DNA of 49,311 nucleotides from Pirellulales bacterium (GTDB taxonomy: Bacteria; Planctomycetota; Planctomycetia; Pirellulales; Thermoguttaceae). The notes under the pieces were generated by a model. It saw only the letters and a list, made by a program, of their open reading frames with translations. It had not been told where the DNA came from and did no database searches. The stretch spans positions 1-49,311 of the forward strand of contig JAFGPV010000208.1 in NCBI GenBank assembly GCA_016936015.1, read 5' to 3'. The position numbers and the translations under genes are program-made. How positions within the stretch are numbered: the first letter of the stretch is position 1; each line of letters starts with the position of its first letter. This document shows positions 24,178 to 33,350 of the stretch, in pieces.

Positions 24178-24723
24178 TCATTCGTTCCACTCTTCCCGCA
24201 GCAGGCCGTAAATTTCCATGTCCTCGTAGCGGTCGCCTTTTTTGACGTGCTGCCGCAGGCGGCCTTCGGGTTTCAGGCCGAGTTTTTGCAGCACCCGGCC
24301 GGAGGCCGGATTGACGCCGAAATGATGGGCGTAGACGCGGTGCAGATTCCACGTCGCAAATCCGTAATCCGCCGCCGCCCGGGCCGCCTCGGTGGCGTAA
24401 CCTGATGCCCAAAAAGCTTTGCCGATCCAATATCCCAGTTCTCCGCGGTCGTGCTCCAGCTCCAGCCGCAGGCAGACCACGCCGATCAGTTCGCCGGCCG
24501 GTTTGCAGGTCACGGCGAAATTCACTTCGCGGCGCTCACGGAACTTCTCTTCCAGCGAGACGATCCACTCCTCGGCCGCGCCGTCGGGGTACGGATGCGG
24601 AATCAACAGCGTCATCCGCGCGATCTCCGCGTCGCCCGCCAGACGTTGCACCGCCTTGGCGTCGGAAAGCGCCAGGGGGCGGAGGAGCAAGCGGGGAGTT
24701 TCGAGGATCGGTTGATCGGGCAT
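24178..24723 (-). CDS. GNAT N-acetyltransferase, RimJ/RimL-like
   Basis: The 181-residue protein follows the RimJ/RimL pattern. It starts with ETPRLLLRPL, has LIGVVCLRLELEHDRGELGYWIGKAFWASGYATEA with the acetyl-CoA-binding region, and ends with NPASGRVLQKLGLKPEGRL. Members acetylate ribosomal proteins, amino-acid groups or small amines. The gene is upstream of homospermidine synthase on the same strand, but a 153-base gap and lack of specificity make a polyamine link only a guess. No ribosome site is clear. Confidence 0.88.
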   Translation of the reverse strand: MPDQPILETPRLLLRPLALSDAKAVQRLAGDAEIARMTLLIPHPYPDGAAEEWIVSLEEKFRERREVNFAVTCKPAGELIGVVCLRLELEHDRGELGYWIGKAFWASGYATEAARAAADYGFATWNLHRVYAHHFGVNPASGRVLQKLGLKPEGRLRQHVKKGDRYEDMEIYGLLREEWNE

Positions 24724-24793
24724 TCGGGATAGGCGGCGATTGACAGCCGCCGGTTGAGTCTATTGCATTCTCATGGAACGATCCGAGCGACGA

Positions 24794-27493
24794 TTAACGA
24801 GGCGCGGAAAACGTGTATCGGCCCGAGCCTACTTCGTAGGCGGCCGTGCCGTCGGTCATCCCGATGAAACGGACGCCGGGGGATTGGGCCGCCGGGCGGC
24901 CGCTCTCGGCGACGGAGGAGGGATCGTCGGCGGGGACGAACACCGTGGCCGAGCTGTTGGGAGGGACTTCGACGCGGAGGGCGAGCCGGCCGTTGGAGAT
25001 TTTCCAATCGCTGACGATCTTTCCATAGGGCGAGTCGTACTCGCCCTTGGCCCACTGGAGATCGCCCACGATGCCGGGCCGGATCAGGAAGTGTTTGTAG
25101 CCCGGCCGGGCGGGATCGAGCCGGATGCCGGCAAGCCCCTCAATAAACCACGAGCCGATCGAGACAAACGTGCTGTGCAGGCGGGAGTTCTTGCCGTCCC
25201 ATTGTTCCCAAAGCGTCGTGGCGCCCTGATCGAGCATGTAGCCCCAACTCGGATAGGTCCGCTGGTCGGCCATCCGGAAGATCAGGTCGTTGCGGTTCCG
25301 CCCCACCAGCAGTTTGATCAGGTAATAGGTCCCATGGGTACCGGTGTCGATGTGTCCTTTTTTCTTGACGGTGATTTCCTCGGTCAGACGCTTCATCACG
25401 GTGGGTTGCAGCGAATCGGGCGTCACGCCCATCAGCAGCGGCATCGCTTGGTAGAGTTGGTCGCCGTTGGCGTAGGAGTTGTCGGCCGGATGGAAGAATT
25501 CCTTGTGCACCGCCCGGGCGATGGCTTGGGCCTCTTGCCGGTAGGCGGCGGCCTCGTCGGGTTTGCCCAACAACTCGGCCGTTTGGGCGACCGTGGTGAG
25601 GTTGTCGAGGTAGAAGCAGTTGTTGAAAAACAATGTGGATCGTTCGTCAACCCGCTCGGTAAGAGCTTGTCCCTTGCCGGGCGGAACCCAATCGCCCAGG
25701 AAGTCCCATTCTCCGCCCCATTTTTGAAGGAGATGGTCCTTGGTTTTCGTTTGCAGGAAGGCGATCCAGCGTTGCATGGACGGATACGACACATCGAGGA
25801 TGCGGCGGTCGCCGTAGTGGAGGTAAACCTGCCAGGGGAGAGCGACGCAGATGCCGCTCCAGGCCGGTCCGCCGCCGCCGAAATAGGTCGGGGCCGTGTA
25901 GGGGAGATCGCCGTTGGGACGTTGGAGGTCCCGCCAGTCGGTCAGCCACTTGGTGTAAAACGCGCCCATGCCGAAGTTCGTCAAGGCGGTTTCCATCGTG
26001 GCGAAGGCGTCGCCGCCATATCCCATCCGCTCGCGGTGCGGGCAATCGACCATGTATCCGCCCAGGCTCAGGCAGCGGAAGGTCCAGACGGTCGTTTCGT
26101 AGATCCGGTTTAATAAATCGTTCGAGCACGCGAAGCGGCCGACGCGGGGGACAGCGGTGCTGATCAGCCAGCCGCGGATGTCCTCCTTGCCGGGAGCCGC
26201 TTCCAGCCCGGCGACCGTCACCCAGCGGAAGGCGGCGTAATTGAAGCGTTGGCGGAAGACGCCTTCGCCGGAGCCGTCGAAAACGTACTCGCTGCGTTGA
26301 TGATAGGTTTCCGGCTCCTCGGGACGCTCGGAAAACTGGAGCGTGGCTTTCCCGCCCGGCCGGCCTTTCATGCGGATTTCGATCCAGCCGGTGTAGCTTT
26401 GGCCCATGTCGATGCGGAAGACGCCGGCTCCCTGCGGCGCGATCTCCACGGGTTTCAGGATTTTCAAACGGCGGTTCGGTTGGATCATTTCGGCGGACAG
26501 CCGCACCTTCGAGGTGAAAAGGGCGGCCGTCGGCCAGGACGAGTCGTCGAAATCGGGGGCATTCCAGCCGGGAATTTCCGCGGCCGCGTCGTAACGTTCG
26601 CCGCCGAAGTCCCAAAATCCCCAACCGCCGATCGGCGCGAGGGGACTGGGATGGGTTTTCCACGTGGCGTCGGTCACGATTTGGATCGGCGGGCCGTCGG
26701 ACGGCTGGATCTCGATCTGGGCCTTCGCCAGCGGTTTGTCCGGCACCTTGTATTCGTTGAAATTCGCCCAGCCCGCGGCGCACCAGAGGACGACGGCGTT
26801 TTTCCCTTCGCGGAGATAATCGGTCACGTCGTAGGTTAAGTAGCGCACCCGTTGAGAGAGATCGCTGACGCTCGGCTCCAGAACGCGGTCGCCGACCTTC
26901 CGGCCGTTGACGTAGAGTTCGTGATATCCCAAGGAAGCAACGTAGGCCGTGGCGCGATCGGGCCGGCCGGCCAGCGAAAAGGTCTTGCGGAACCACGGAT
27001 CGGCGGGCGGCTGCCCCGGTTTCGGAGCGGCGCCGATCCATCGGGCCTTCCAGTCCGCAGGCGTCAGCAAACCCATCGACCACCTGCCGGACCGGCTCCA
27101 GGCCGACGCGCGGCCGTTCTGGTCCCAAACCCGGACTTTCCAGAAACAGAACGTCCGGCTGGCCAACGGTTTGCCCCCGTACTCGACCAGCATCGATTGG
27201 TCCGATTCCACCCGGCCCGAGTCCCAAAGATCGCCGCGGTCGGCCTCGAGTGCGTCGGGCGTCCCGGCGACCAGCACTTGATACGCGGTTTGCCGGAGTC
27301 CCCGTTCCGCCGGATCGCCCGGTTCGATCCGCCAACTCAGCCGCGGCCGGGCGACGTCGATTCCCAGGGGATCTTCTAGATATTCACAGCAGAGAGCTGC
27401 TACGTGCAGGGATTCTTTCTCTATCGGCAAGGCGTTTCGGGGAGATGTTAAAATAAGGAATGCGAGAAATAATGCGGATTTTCGTAGAGACAT
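24794..27493 (-). CDS. Secreted alpha-L-rhamnosidase, GH78 family
   Basis: The chosen ATG opens a signal peptide (MSLRKSALFLAFLILTS). The 899-residue protein has an N-terminal fibronectin-like region (PRLSWRIEPGD, YQVLVAG), the paired beta-sandwich domains typical of bacterial rhamnosidases, a helical barrel with DCPHRERMGYGGD, and a C-terminal beta domain. The acidic residues in that DCP-RE-GD segment match the GH78 active site. It would release terminal L-rhamnose from plant or algal polysaccharides or glycosides outside the cytoplasm. A longer frame upstream (27586) would bury the signal sequence. AGGGATT precedes the ATG. No transporter or sulfatase gene is adjacent. Confidence 0.92.
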   Translation of the reverse strand: MSLRKSALFLAFLILTSPRNALPIEKESLHVAALCCEYLEDPLGIDVARPRLSWRIEPGDPAERGLRQTAYQVLVAGTPDALEADRGDLWDSGRVESDQSMLVEYGGKPLASRTFCFWKVRVWDQNGRASAWSRSGRWSMGLLTPADWKARWIGAAPKPGQPPADPWFRKTFSLAGRPDRATAYVASLGYHELYVNGRKVGDRVLEPSVSDLSQRVRYLTYDVTDYLREGKNAVVLWCAAGWANFNEYKVPDKPLAKAQIEIQPSDGPPIQIVTDATWKTHPSPLAPIGGWGFWDFGGERYDAAAEIPGWNAPDFDDSSWPTAALFTSKVRLSAEMIQPNRRLKILKPVEIAPQGAGVFRIDMGQSYTGWIEIRMKGRPGGKATLQFSERPEEPETYHQRSEYVFDGSGEGVFRQRFNYAAFRWVTVAGLEAAPGKEDIRGWLISTAVPRVGRFACSNDLLNRIYETTVWTFRCLSLGGYMVDCPHRERMGYGGDAFATMETALTNFGMGAFYTKWLTDWRDLQRPNGDLPYTAPTYFGGGGPAWSGICVALPWQVYLHYGDRRILDVSYPSMQRWIAFLQTKTKDHLLQKWGGEWDFLGDWVPPGKGQALTERVDERSTLFFNNCFYLDNLTTVAQTAELLGKPDEAAAYRQEAQAIARAVHKEFFHPADNSYANGDQLYQAMPLLMGVTPDSLQPTVMKRLTEEITVKKKGHIDTGTHGTYYLIKLLVGRNRNDLIFRMADQRTYPSWGYMLDQGATTLWEQWDGKNSRLHSTFVSIGSWFIEGLAGIRLDPARPGYKHFLIRPGIVGDLQWAKGEYDSPYGKIVSDWKISNGRLALRVEVPPNSSATVFVPADDPSSVAESGRPAAQSPGVRFIGMTDGTAAYEVGSGRYTFSAPR

Positions 27494-27619
27494 CGTTAGA
27501 ATCCCTGACGGCGATCGTTGTCCACCGTTTTGCGGTTTGCATGAATGCACTTGATCCCAATCTGCGCATTCATAGATTCTTCGCAACCACGATAGGGGGT
27601 TGCGCTATTCTGAGAACGG

Positions 27620-28933
27620 TCAGTCGTTGACGTACGTTTCCAGGAACCGCGCCAAGCGGTGGAAGTCGGAGTTGGGGTCGATGTAGCGGACCATCGTGAT
27701 CAGCGTGGCGGGATCGACCAGTTGGCTGAAAGGGACGTAGTTCAGGTCCAACTGCCCGGAGACGGAGACCATCACGCCGTCGAGGTTCTTTTCGACCAGC
27801 GCCCGGTAGGCGCCGACGCCGAGTTGGCTGCCGAGCATTACGTCGAAGGCCTGCGGCAGCGCGCAGCGGCTTTCGTAGCCGAGGGTGATGCCGGTGACCT
27901 TCCGCTTCCGGCCGGTCTGCCGGGCATACTCCTTGGCGGTCGTCTCGGCGAAGAATTTTCCCAGGTTCAGATTGGCGATCGCGATGTTGCCGAAGGGATC
28001 GCGGGGAACGTTTTTGATCTGCTTGTTGGGGAGCAGTTCGGCCAGTCCCTCGGCGAGCACGATCACGCCGAACTCCTTGCCTTCGACTTCCTCGCGGGTG
28101 CGCATCGTGGCGACGATCCGCTTGATCACCTCGTCGAGATTCATCACGCGGCGGATGGTCGTCTTGCCGGTCTGCGGCTCGGTGATCTGTTCGCTGGCCT
28201 CGTACTTGCCGGTGATGTCCTCGACGCTCATCACGAGACTGGCTTCGCCGGCGATGGCCGCTCCGTAGGAGAGCCAGCCCGCGTGACGGCCCATGGTCTC
28301 GACCACGAAATAGGACCGGCTCGCCTCCGCGTCCGCTAGGAGGTTCCGGATTTCTCCGGCGAGGAATTCCACCGCCGTGAAGTAGCCGAAGGTGAAGTCG
28401 ATGCCCATGTAATCGTTGTCGATGGTCTTGGGCAGGTGCACCACGGGAATACGGCGGCTGCCGGGCGGAAGCTGCTCCTGAAAGAGCTTGAATTTGTTGG
28501 CCGTCCGCAGGGTGTCGTCGCCGCCGATGGAGATCAGCGCGTCGACGTTGATGGAAAGCAGCGCGTCGTAGACCGTCTTCAACAGCTTCGTCCGCTCGGG
28601 ATCCTGCAGGTGGGAAGGGTGCGTGACCTCCTTGCCGGGATTGGCCCGGGCGGTGCCGATCAGGATCCCCCGGCTGTTCCGGGTCCGCTTCAGCGTGTGA
28701 TGCGTGATTCGGATGTAGTCCTGGTTTTCGATCAGGGGCCGGTCCGGGCCGAACTCCAGCAGATGCGAATAGCCATGAAGGATCCCAACGACGTCGATGT
28801 TGTTGCGCAGGAAGGAGACCGCCGCCGTGGAGATCACGGCGTTGGCCGCGGGCGCCGGGCCGCCGGCGAATAAAATGGCCGCCCGGCGGATGGTTTGCGG
28901 CACGGACGTGTGCCGGGAAAGGGAAGTGCTCAT
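27620..28933 (-). CDS. 6-phosphofructokinase, PPi-dependent type
   Basis: The 437-residue protein has PFK motifs. The nucleotide/PPi-binding loop reads ISIGGDDTLRTA, with Asp in place of the Gly of ATP enzymes. The catalytic segment is PKTIDNDYMG with Lys before TID. Those two residues are the usual markers of pyrophosphate-dependent enzymes, so reversible PPi use is the best inference. ETMGRHAGW and EGLAELLP follow as expected. ATG 28933 is chosen because the upstream extension is translated from a GTGGTGAGT-type simple repeat. It lies between accC and the rhamnosidase on the same strand, with spacing too wide to be sure of an operon. Confidence 0.92.
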   Translation of the reverse strand: MSTSLSRHTSVPQTIRRAAILFAGGPAPAANAVISTAAVSFLRNNIDVVGILHGYSHLLEFGPDRPLIENQDYIRITHHTLKRTRNSRGILIGTARANPGKEVTHPSHLQDPERTKLLKTVYDALLSINVDALISIGGDDTLRTANKFKLFQEQLPPGSRRIPVVHLPKTIDNDYMGIDFTFGYFTAVEFLAGEIRNLLADAEASRSYFVVETMGRHAGWLSYGAAIAGEASLVMSVEDITGKYEASEQITEPQTGKTTIRRVMNLDEVIKRIVATMRTREEVEGKEFGVIVLAEGLAELLPNKQIKNVPRDPFGNIAIANLNLGKFFAETTAKEYARQTGRKRKVTGITLGYESRCALPQAFDVMLGSQLGVGAYRALVEKNLDGVMVSVSGQLDLNYVPFSQLVDPATLITMVRYIDPNSDFHRLARFLETYVND

Positions 28934-29042
28934 GGGTTTTAGTGGTGAGTGGTGAGTTGTGTGAGGCGAGTGGTGAGTGAATATATTTAGGGTTGAGGGA
29001 GGGAGTTTTTCTGCTCGCTGCTCGCCACGCGCTACTGCTGTT

Positions 29043-30383
29043 TTACGGCCAGGTCCGTTCAATAAACGTCGTATCCCCTTGGGTGTTCTGGAACGCCGGG
29101 TGATCGAGGATCTTCTGGTGCGCCGGGATTGTCGTCTTCACGCCTTCGACCCGCAGTTCGCGGAGCGCCCGCTGCATGGCGACGATCGCCTCCTCGCGGG
29201 TGGGTTGATGCACCAGCAGCTTGCCGATGATCGAGTCGTAATAGTGGGAGACGACGTAGCCCTGGTGGGCATGCGTGTCGAAACGCACGCCGAAGCCGCC
29301 GGGGGCAAACCACCGGGTGATCGTTCCCGGCGTGGGACGGAAGTTTTTCTCCGGATCCTCGGCGTTGATCCGGCATTCGATCGCGCAGCCCCGCTGGGGG
29401 ACGTCCTCCTGGCGGAACCACAGCGGTTCGCCCGCCGCCACGCGGATTTGGGCCTTGACCAGGTCGATGTCCGTGACCAGTTCGGTCACCGGGTGCTCGA
29501 CCTGGATCCGGGCGTTGACTTCGATGAAGTAAAAACGCCCCTCCCGATCGAGGATGAACTCCACCGTGCCGGCGTTGGTGTAACCGGCGGCCCGGATCAA
29601 CCGCACGGCCGCCTCGCAGACGGTCTGCCGGGTCTCGGGGGGCAGCCGGGGGGCGGGACTCTCCTCGATCAATTTCTGATGCCGGCGCTGCATCGTGCAA
29701 TCCCGCTCCCAGAGATGGACCGCGCCGCCGTGATGGTCCGCCAGCACCTGGACTTCCACGTGCCGCGGATGCTCGATGTATTTTTCCAGATAGATGTCCG
29801 GGCTGCCGAAGGCGGCTTCCGCTTCGGCCTGGGCCTGCTGCAAGGCGGCCCGCAGGGCCAGTTCGTTGATCGCCACCCGCAGCCCGCGCCCGCCCCCCCC
29901 GGCCGCCGCCTTGATCAGCACGGGAAATCCCAATTCCCGGGACAGGCTCACCGCCTGGGCCTCGTTTTCCACCAGCCCCTCGCTGCCGGGCACCACCGGC
30001 ACCTGGACCTCTTGCGCCAATTTTCGGGCGGCATTCTTGTCGCCCACCAGTTGCATGGCCCGCACCGGCGGGCCGATGAATTCGTAATCGCAACTCCGGC
30101 AGACGTCGGCGAAATGCGCGTTCTCCGCGAGAAAACCGTACCCGGGATGAACGGCCTGCACGTTGCCGACCTCCGCGGCGCTGATGATCCGGTCGATTTT
30201 CAAATAACTCTCGGCGGCCTTCGGCGGCCCGATGCAATACGCCTCGTCGGCCAATTCCAGGTACGCGGCGCCGCGGTCGGCCTCGCTGTAGACCGCCACC
30301 GTCTCGATGCCCATCTCCCGACAGGCGCGAATCACCCGCAAAGCGATCTCGCCGCGATTGGCAATTAATATGCGTTTGAACAT
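29043..30383 (-). CDS. accC: Acetyl-CoA carboxylase, biotin carboxylase subunit
   Basis: The 446-residue protein has the full biotin carboxylase layout: N-terminal [21 protein letters not shown], the ATP-grasp glycine-rich loop [27 protein letters not shown] with the active-site Glu and Arg, and the closing C-terminal domain. It carboxylates biotin on AccB at the cost of ATP, in the first step of fatty acid synthesis. accB lies directly upstream, separated by about 90 bases that hold an inverted repeat. The ATG at 30383 fits the conserved start; the longer frame is translated repeat. accD is 15 kb away on the other strand and accA is absent. Confidence 0.97.
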   Translation of the reverse strand: MFKRILIANRGEIALRVIRACREMGIETVAVYSEADRGAAYLELADEAYCIGPPKAAESYLKIDRIISAAEVGNVQAVHPGYGFLAENAHFADVCRSCDYEFIGPPVRAMQLVGDKNAARKLAQEVQVPVVPGSEGLVENEAQAVSLSRELGFPVLIKAAAGGGGRGLRVAINELALRAALQQAQAEAEAAFGSPDIYLEKYIEHPRHVEVQVLADHHGGAVHLWERDCTMQRRHQKLIEESPAPRLPPETRQTVCEAAVRLIRAAGYTNAGTVEFILDREGRFYFIEVNARIQVEHPVTELVTDIDLVKAQIRVAAGEPLWFRQEDVPQRGCAIECRINAEDPEKNFRPTPGTITRWFAPGGFGVRFDTHAHQGYVVSHYYDSIIGKLLVHQPTREEAIVAMQRALRELRVEGVKTTIPAHQKILDHPAFQNTQGDTTFIERTWP

Positions 30384-30394
30384 TCGTTGCTCTA

Positions 30395-30470
30395 GTGGAT
30401 CGAAAGTCGAGGGCCGAAGGTCGAGGGTCGATTTCCGCTCATCGACCTTCGACGCTCGACCTTCGACCAA
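30395..30470. repeat. Imperfect inverted repeat of TCGAAGGTCGAGG type
   Basis: TCGA-rich direct repeats (GTCGAGGG, GTCGAGGGTCGA) are matched by the complementary ATCGACCTTCGACGCTCGACC on the right, with a few mismatches. The element fills the accB-accC gap. A related element occurs at 30989. Confidence 0.7.
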
Positions 30471-30477
30471 CCTCGTT

Positions 30478-30972
30478 TCATCCCTGCGGATCGACGCGGA
30501 ACAGGGATTGGCCGAACTCCACCGACTGGCCGTTTTCCACCAGCACGGCGACGATCTTTCCGGAGACCTCGGCTGGAATCTGGTTGAAGACCTTCATCGC
30601 CTCGACGATGCAGACGGTCGTCTCCGGCCCCACGTGATCGCCCACTTTGACGAAGGCCGGCGCCTCGGGATCGGGCGCCGCGTAAAACGTGCCGACCATC
30701 GGGCTTTTGATCAGCACCATCCGGCTGTCGTCGGCCGCCGGGGCGGATTCGGCCGCGGCCGGCGGCGCTGCGGCCGCGGCCGGCGCCGCCGTATAAGTCC
30801 CCGGCGCAGGCGGGGCGCCCGCCGTAACCGCCGGCCCGGCGCGGCGGAGTTGAATCCGGACCTCGCCCTGCTGAAGGTCCAACTCGCTCAACTCGTGCTC
30901 CTTCATCAGTTCCACCAGGCGGCGGATCTTCCGGACGTCGAAGATGTCTTGGGGTGACGATGGGTTGCTCAT
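30478..30972 (-). CDS. accB: Biotin carboxyl carrier protein of acetyl-CoA carboxylase
   Basis: The 164-residue protein has an N-terminal helical region ([20 protein letters not shown]), an Ala/Pro-rich flexible linker (about 47-80), and a C-terminal biotinyl domain with the biotin-accepting lysine in IVEAMKVFN and the thumb region preceding it. AccB carries carboxybiotin between AccC and the AccA/AccD transferase. The order aminopeptidase-accB-accC on one strand is a frequent bacterial arrangement, often with efp, which is missing here. AAGGGATC upstream supports the start. Confidence 0.97.
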   Translation of the reverse strand: MSNPSSPQDIFDVRKIRRLVELMKEHELSELDLQQGEVRIQLRRAGPAVTAGAPPAPGTYTAAPAAAAAPPAAAESAPAADDSRMVLIKSPMVGTFYAAPDPEAPAFVKVGDHVGPETTVCIVEAMKVFNQIPAEVSGKIVAVLVENGQSVEFGQSLFRVDPQG

Positions 30973-30988
30973 CCCGATTGATCCCTTT

Positions 30989-31062
30989 CGAGAGTCGAGT
31001 GTCGATGGTCGAGAAAGTCGGAGCCTTCTTCATCGACTTTCGACTCTCGACCGTCGGCCCTC
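30989..31062. repeat. Imperfect inverted repeat of TCGAGAGTCGAG type
   Basis: TTTCGAGAGTCGAGTGTCGA on the left is matched by TCGACTTTCGACTCTCGA on the right with mismatches. It lies between the M24 peptidase stop and accB and resembles the element between accB and accC, so the operon carries two related elements. Confidence 0.65.
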
Positions 31063-31067
31063 AAACG

Positions 31068-32156
31068 TTATTCTACAATCATTTCCTCGAGTTTTTTCGG
31101 GGCGTGGGTCATCACTTCGTGCCCGGAACGGGTCACCAACACGTCGTCCTCGATGCGGATCCCGCCCCAACCCGGCAGATAAATGCCCGGCTCCACCGTG
31201 ACGACCATGCCCGGCTTTAAAACCGTCTGGTTTTTGGCGGCCAAGCGGGGGGCCTCGTGAACCTGGATGCCCAGGCCGTGCCCCAGGTTGTGCGTAAAGC
31301 GCCGGCCGTATCCCGCCCGGGCAATGACGCCCCGGGCCACCGCGTCCACGTCCTGGCAGAGAACCCCCGGCCGGACGGCGTGAATGGCCTTGGTTTGGGC
31401 CTCCAGCACGACCTTGTAAATTCGGGTGAACTTGGGGGAGATTTTATCGGTCGCCAAAACCCGCGTCAGGTCGCTCCGATATAACCCCTCGCACGCCCCC
31501 CAATCGATCAGCACGAAACCGTCCTCGGCAATGCGGTGCTCGTCGGGCGTGGCGTGGGGCAACGCCGAACGGGAACCGACGGCCACAATCGAGGGGAAAC
31601 CGGCCTGTTTCGCCCCGAACTTCCGGCACTGATATTCTAACTCGTTGGCCACTTGCTTTTCCGTCATTTCCGGCACGATCGAAGCGCGAACGACCGCAAA
31701 CGCCTTCTCCGCCTGCCGGATCGCCTTGCGGAGCAGTTCGATCTCCTCCTTGTCTTTGATCAGCCGCTGTTTTTCCACCAACCCGGTGGTGGGCACCAAC
31801 GCCATCTCGGGCAGCTTGTCGGAAATCTTGTCTTCCAAGCCGATCGTCATCGAATCGGCCTCGAGCCCCAACCGGCCGATCTCCGAGGAGCGCAGGACCC
31901 GGATGACCAACTGCACCATGCTCGCCCCCGGTTTGCGGACGGCCAGATCCAGATCGGGACATTCTTCCTCAAGTTGGGTGGTGTATCTTCCGTCCGTCAG
32001 CAGGACCTCGCCGTCCTCGCGGACCAGGAGATAGCTGTCGTCGCCGGTGAATCCCGTCAGATAGGTCACATTGACGAAGTCGGTCACCAGCAGGGCCTCG
32101 ATACCCACCCGCCGCATCGACTTGCGGAGCCTGTCGCGTCGCAGTTCATGGTCCAT
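31068..32156 (-). CDS. M24B metallopeptidase, Xaa-Pro aminopeptidase-like
   Basis: The 362-residue protein has a creatinase-type N-terminal domain (about 1-125; TYLTGFTGDDSYLLV) and a pita-bread peptidase domain. The five metal ligands are seen in order: Asp in LIDWGA, Asp in YRSDLTR, His in THNLGHGLG, Glu in VEPGIYLPG and Glu in RIEDDVLV. It would remove N-terminal residues preceding proline from peptides in the cytoplasm. GGGAGGGCCGCC precedes the ATG. It is the first gene of the accB-accC stretch. Prolidase (X-Pro dipeptidase) activity cannot be excluded. Confidence 0.92.
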   Translation of the reverse strand: MDHELRRDRLRKSMRRVGIEALLVTDFVNVTYLTGFTGDDSYLLVREDGEVLLTDGRYTTQLEEECPDLDLAVRKPGASMVQLVIRVLRSSEIGRLGLEADSMTIGLEDKISDKLPEMALVPTTGLVEKQRLIKDKEEIELLRKAIRQAEKAFAVVRASIVPEMTEKQVANELEYQCRKFGAKQAGFPSIVAVGSRSALPHATPDEHRIAEDGFVLIDWGACEGLYRSDLTRVLATDKISPKFTRIYKVVLEAQTKAIHAVRPGVLCQDVDAVARGVIARAGYGRRFTHNLGHGLGIQVHEAPRLAAKNQTVLKPGMVVTVEPGIYLPGWGGIRIEDDVLVTRSGHEVMTHAPKKLEEMIVE

Positions 32157-32312
32157 GGCGGCCCTCCCGGGTAAAAAAATTCAAAAGAACTATTGGAACA
32201 CACCCCTCTCGGGGACGCAAGGGCGGAAAACTAAAATTGACGCTGCCCCGGCGGCCCGATAGGATGGGCTTTCTCCGGTTCCCAGAGGTAATAACCATTT
32301 CGTACCTTAATA

Positions 32313-32374
32313 GCCGGCGGCTAACAGCCGCCGAGGGGAATTGACACACTTCGCGGCGGCTGTTAGCCGCCGGC
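32313..32374. repeat. Long inverted repeat with 21-bp perfect arms
   Basis: Arms at 32313-32333 (GCCGGCGGCTAACAGCCGCC plus G) and 32354-32374 are exact complements around a 20-base loop. It lies between the divergent M24 peptidase and larB genes. It shares the style of the repeats at 7368 and 17601 (GC arms, TAAC/TTAG core, 20-22 base loop), but the arms differ. Confidence 0.85.
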
Positions 32375-32404
32375 CACCCATAGATCCGAGAGCGCGATCC
32401 GCTG

Positions 32405-33292
32405 ATGAATTCCCGCCTCCTTGTCGAGCTTGCCGCCCAACTATCGGCGGGGGAACTTGCACCCGACGAGTTCCTCCGCCGGCTCCACCGGGCGGACGTC
32501 GCCGATCTGGACGAGGCACAGCTCGATCTGGACCGACCGCGGCGGTGCGGCTTTCCCGAGGTCGTCTTCGCCGAAGGGAAGACCGTCGCCGTGCTGCAAA
32601 AGATCTTCCGGGCGTTGCTCGACAGCGGGGCCGACGTGCTGGCCACCCGGCTCAGCGCCGAGCAGGCCGCTGTGTTGTTGCCCCAATTCCCCCAGGCGCG
32701 CCACAATCCCGTCGGCCGCACGCTGCATATCGGCTCGAAAGCAGGAGGTCAGACGTTCCCGTCTGACTCGAAAGAAGATGAAAGTAGAAATAATCCCGAG
32801 GAGAAAATCCACGGCGGCAAAGTCGTCATTGTCACGGCCGGCACCAGCGACCTGCCCGTAGCCGAGGAGGCCCGGGAAACCGCCCTCTGGACCGGCGCCC
32901 GCGTGACGCTGGTTCCCGACGTGGGCGTGGCCGGTCCGCACCGTCTCCGGGCCAACCTCCCCTTGTTGGAAGACGCCGACGCCGTGGTCGTGGTGGCCGG
33001 CATGGAAGGGGCGCTGCCCAGCGTGGTCGGCGGTTACGTGGGCTGTCCGATCATCGCCGTCCCCACCAGCGTCGGCTACGGGGCCAGCTTCGGCGGCGTG
33101 GCGGCCCTGCTGGCGATGCTCAACAGTTGCGCCGCCAACGTCACGGTGGTCAACATCGACGCCGGCTTCAAAGGCGGCTACGTCGCCGGACTGATCGCCC
33201 GAAACGCCGCCCGGGCACGCGAGAAACAATCAAAGCCGTTTGCGGCTTCGCAAGAATGCACAACGGCCATTGGAATGACAACCGAGAAATGA
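32405..33292 (+). CDS. larB: LarB-like nickel-pincer cofactor biosynthesis protein
   Basis: The C-terminal two thirds carry the PurE-like LarB core (VVIVTAGTSDLPVAEEA, VVVVAGMEGALPSVVGG, VPTSVGYGASFGG). LarB carboxylates the pyridinium ring of nicotinic acid adenine dinucleotide and cleaves the phosphoanhydride in making the nickel-pincer cofactor. The LarA-like protein at 18950 could use it; LarC and LarE are not here. Residues 113-121 (GGQTFPSDS) come from a 25-base mobile hairpin flanked by 8-bp direct repeats. The last 20 residues read through an AAGCCG hairpin repeat. Both look like additions to the normal protein outside the conserved core. Confidence 0.9.
   Translation: MNSRLLVELAAQLSAGELAPDEFLRRLHRADVADLDEAQLDLDRPRRCGFPEVVFAEGKTVAVLQKIFRALLDSGADVLATRLSAEQAAVLLPQFPQARHNPVGRTLHIGSKAGGQTFPSDSKEDESRNNPEEKIHGGKVVIVTAGTSDLPVAEEARETALWTGARVTLVPDVGVAGPHRLRANLPLLEDADAVVVVAGMEGALPSVVGGYVGCPIIAVPTSVGYGASFGGVAALLAMLNSCAANVTVVNIDAGFKGGYVAGLIARNAARAREKQSKPFAASQECTTAIGMTTEK
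32734..32774. repeat. 25-bp hairpin unit with 8-bp direct repeats, inserted in larB
   Basis: The unit (32742-32766) reads CAGGAGG, TCAGACG, TTCC, CGTCTGA. It is flanked immediately on both sides by the same octamer CTCGAAAG (32734-32741 and 32767-32774); the identity stops exactly there. Unit plus one octamer is 33 bases, so the frame is kept. This is what a target-site duplication would look like. Confidence 0.85.
33233..33254. repeat. Small AAGCCG hairpin, copy 2
   Basis: AAGCCG-TTTG-CGGCTT followed by CGCAAG lies inside the 3' end of larB and encodes part of its C-terminal tail. The CGGCTTCGCAAG end is identical to the copy at 48289-48300. Confidence 0.65.
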
Positions 33293-33350
33293 TCCCTCAA
33301 CGGCCGGGCCGGCACGGCCCGGCTCTGACCCCTGACCCTTGACCCCTGGA

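Noticed and set aside
22489-24405. 638-codon plus-strand frame opposite homospermidine synthase
   Set aside because: Composition is typical of GC-rich antisense (Arg/Gly/Val/His) and the opposite strand encodes a clear enzyme.
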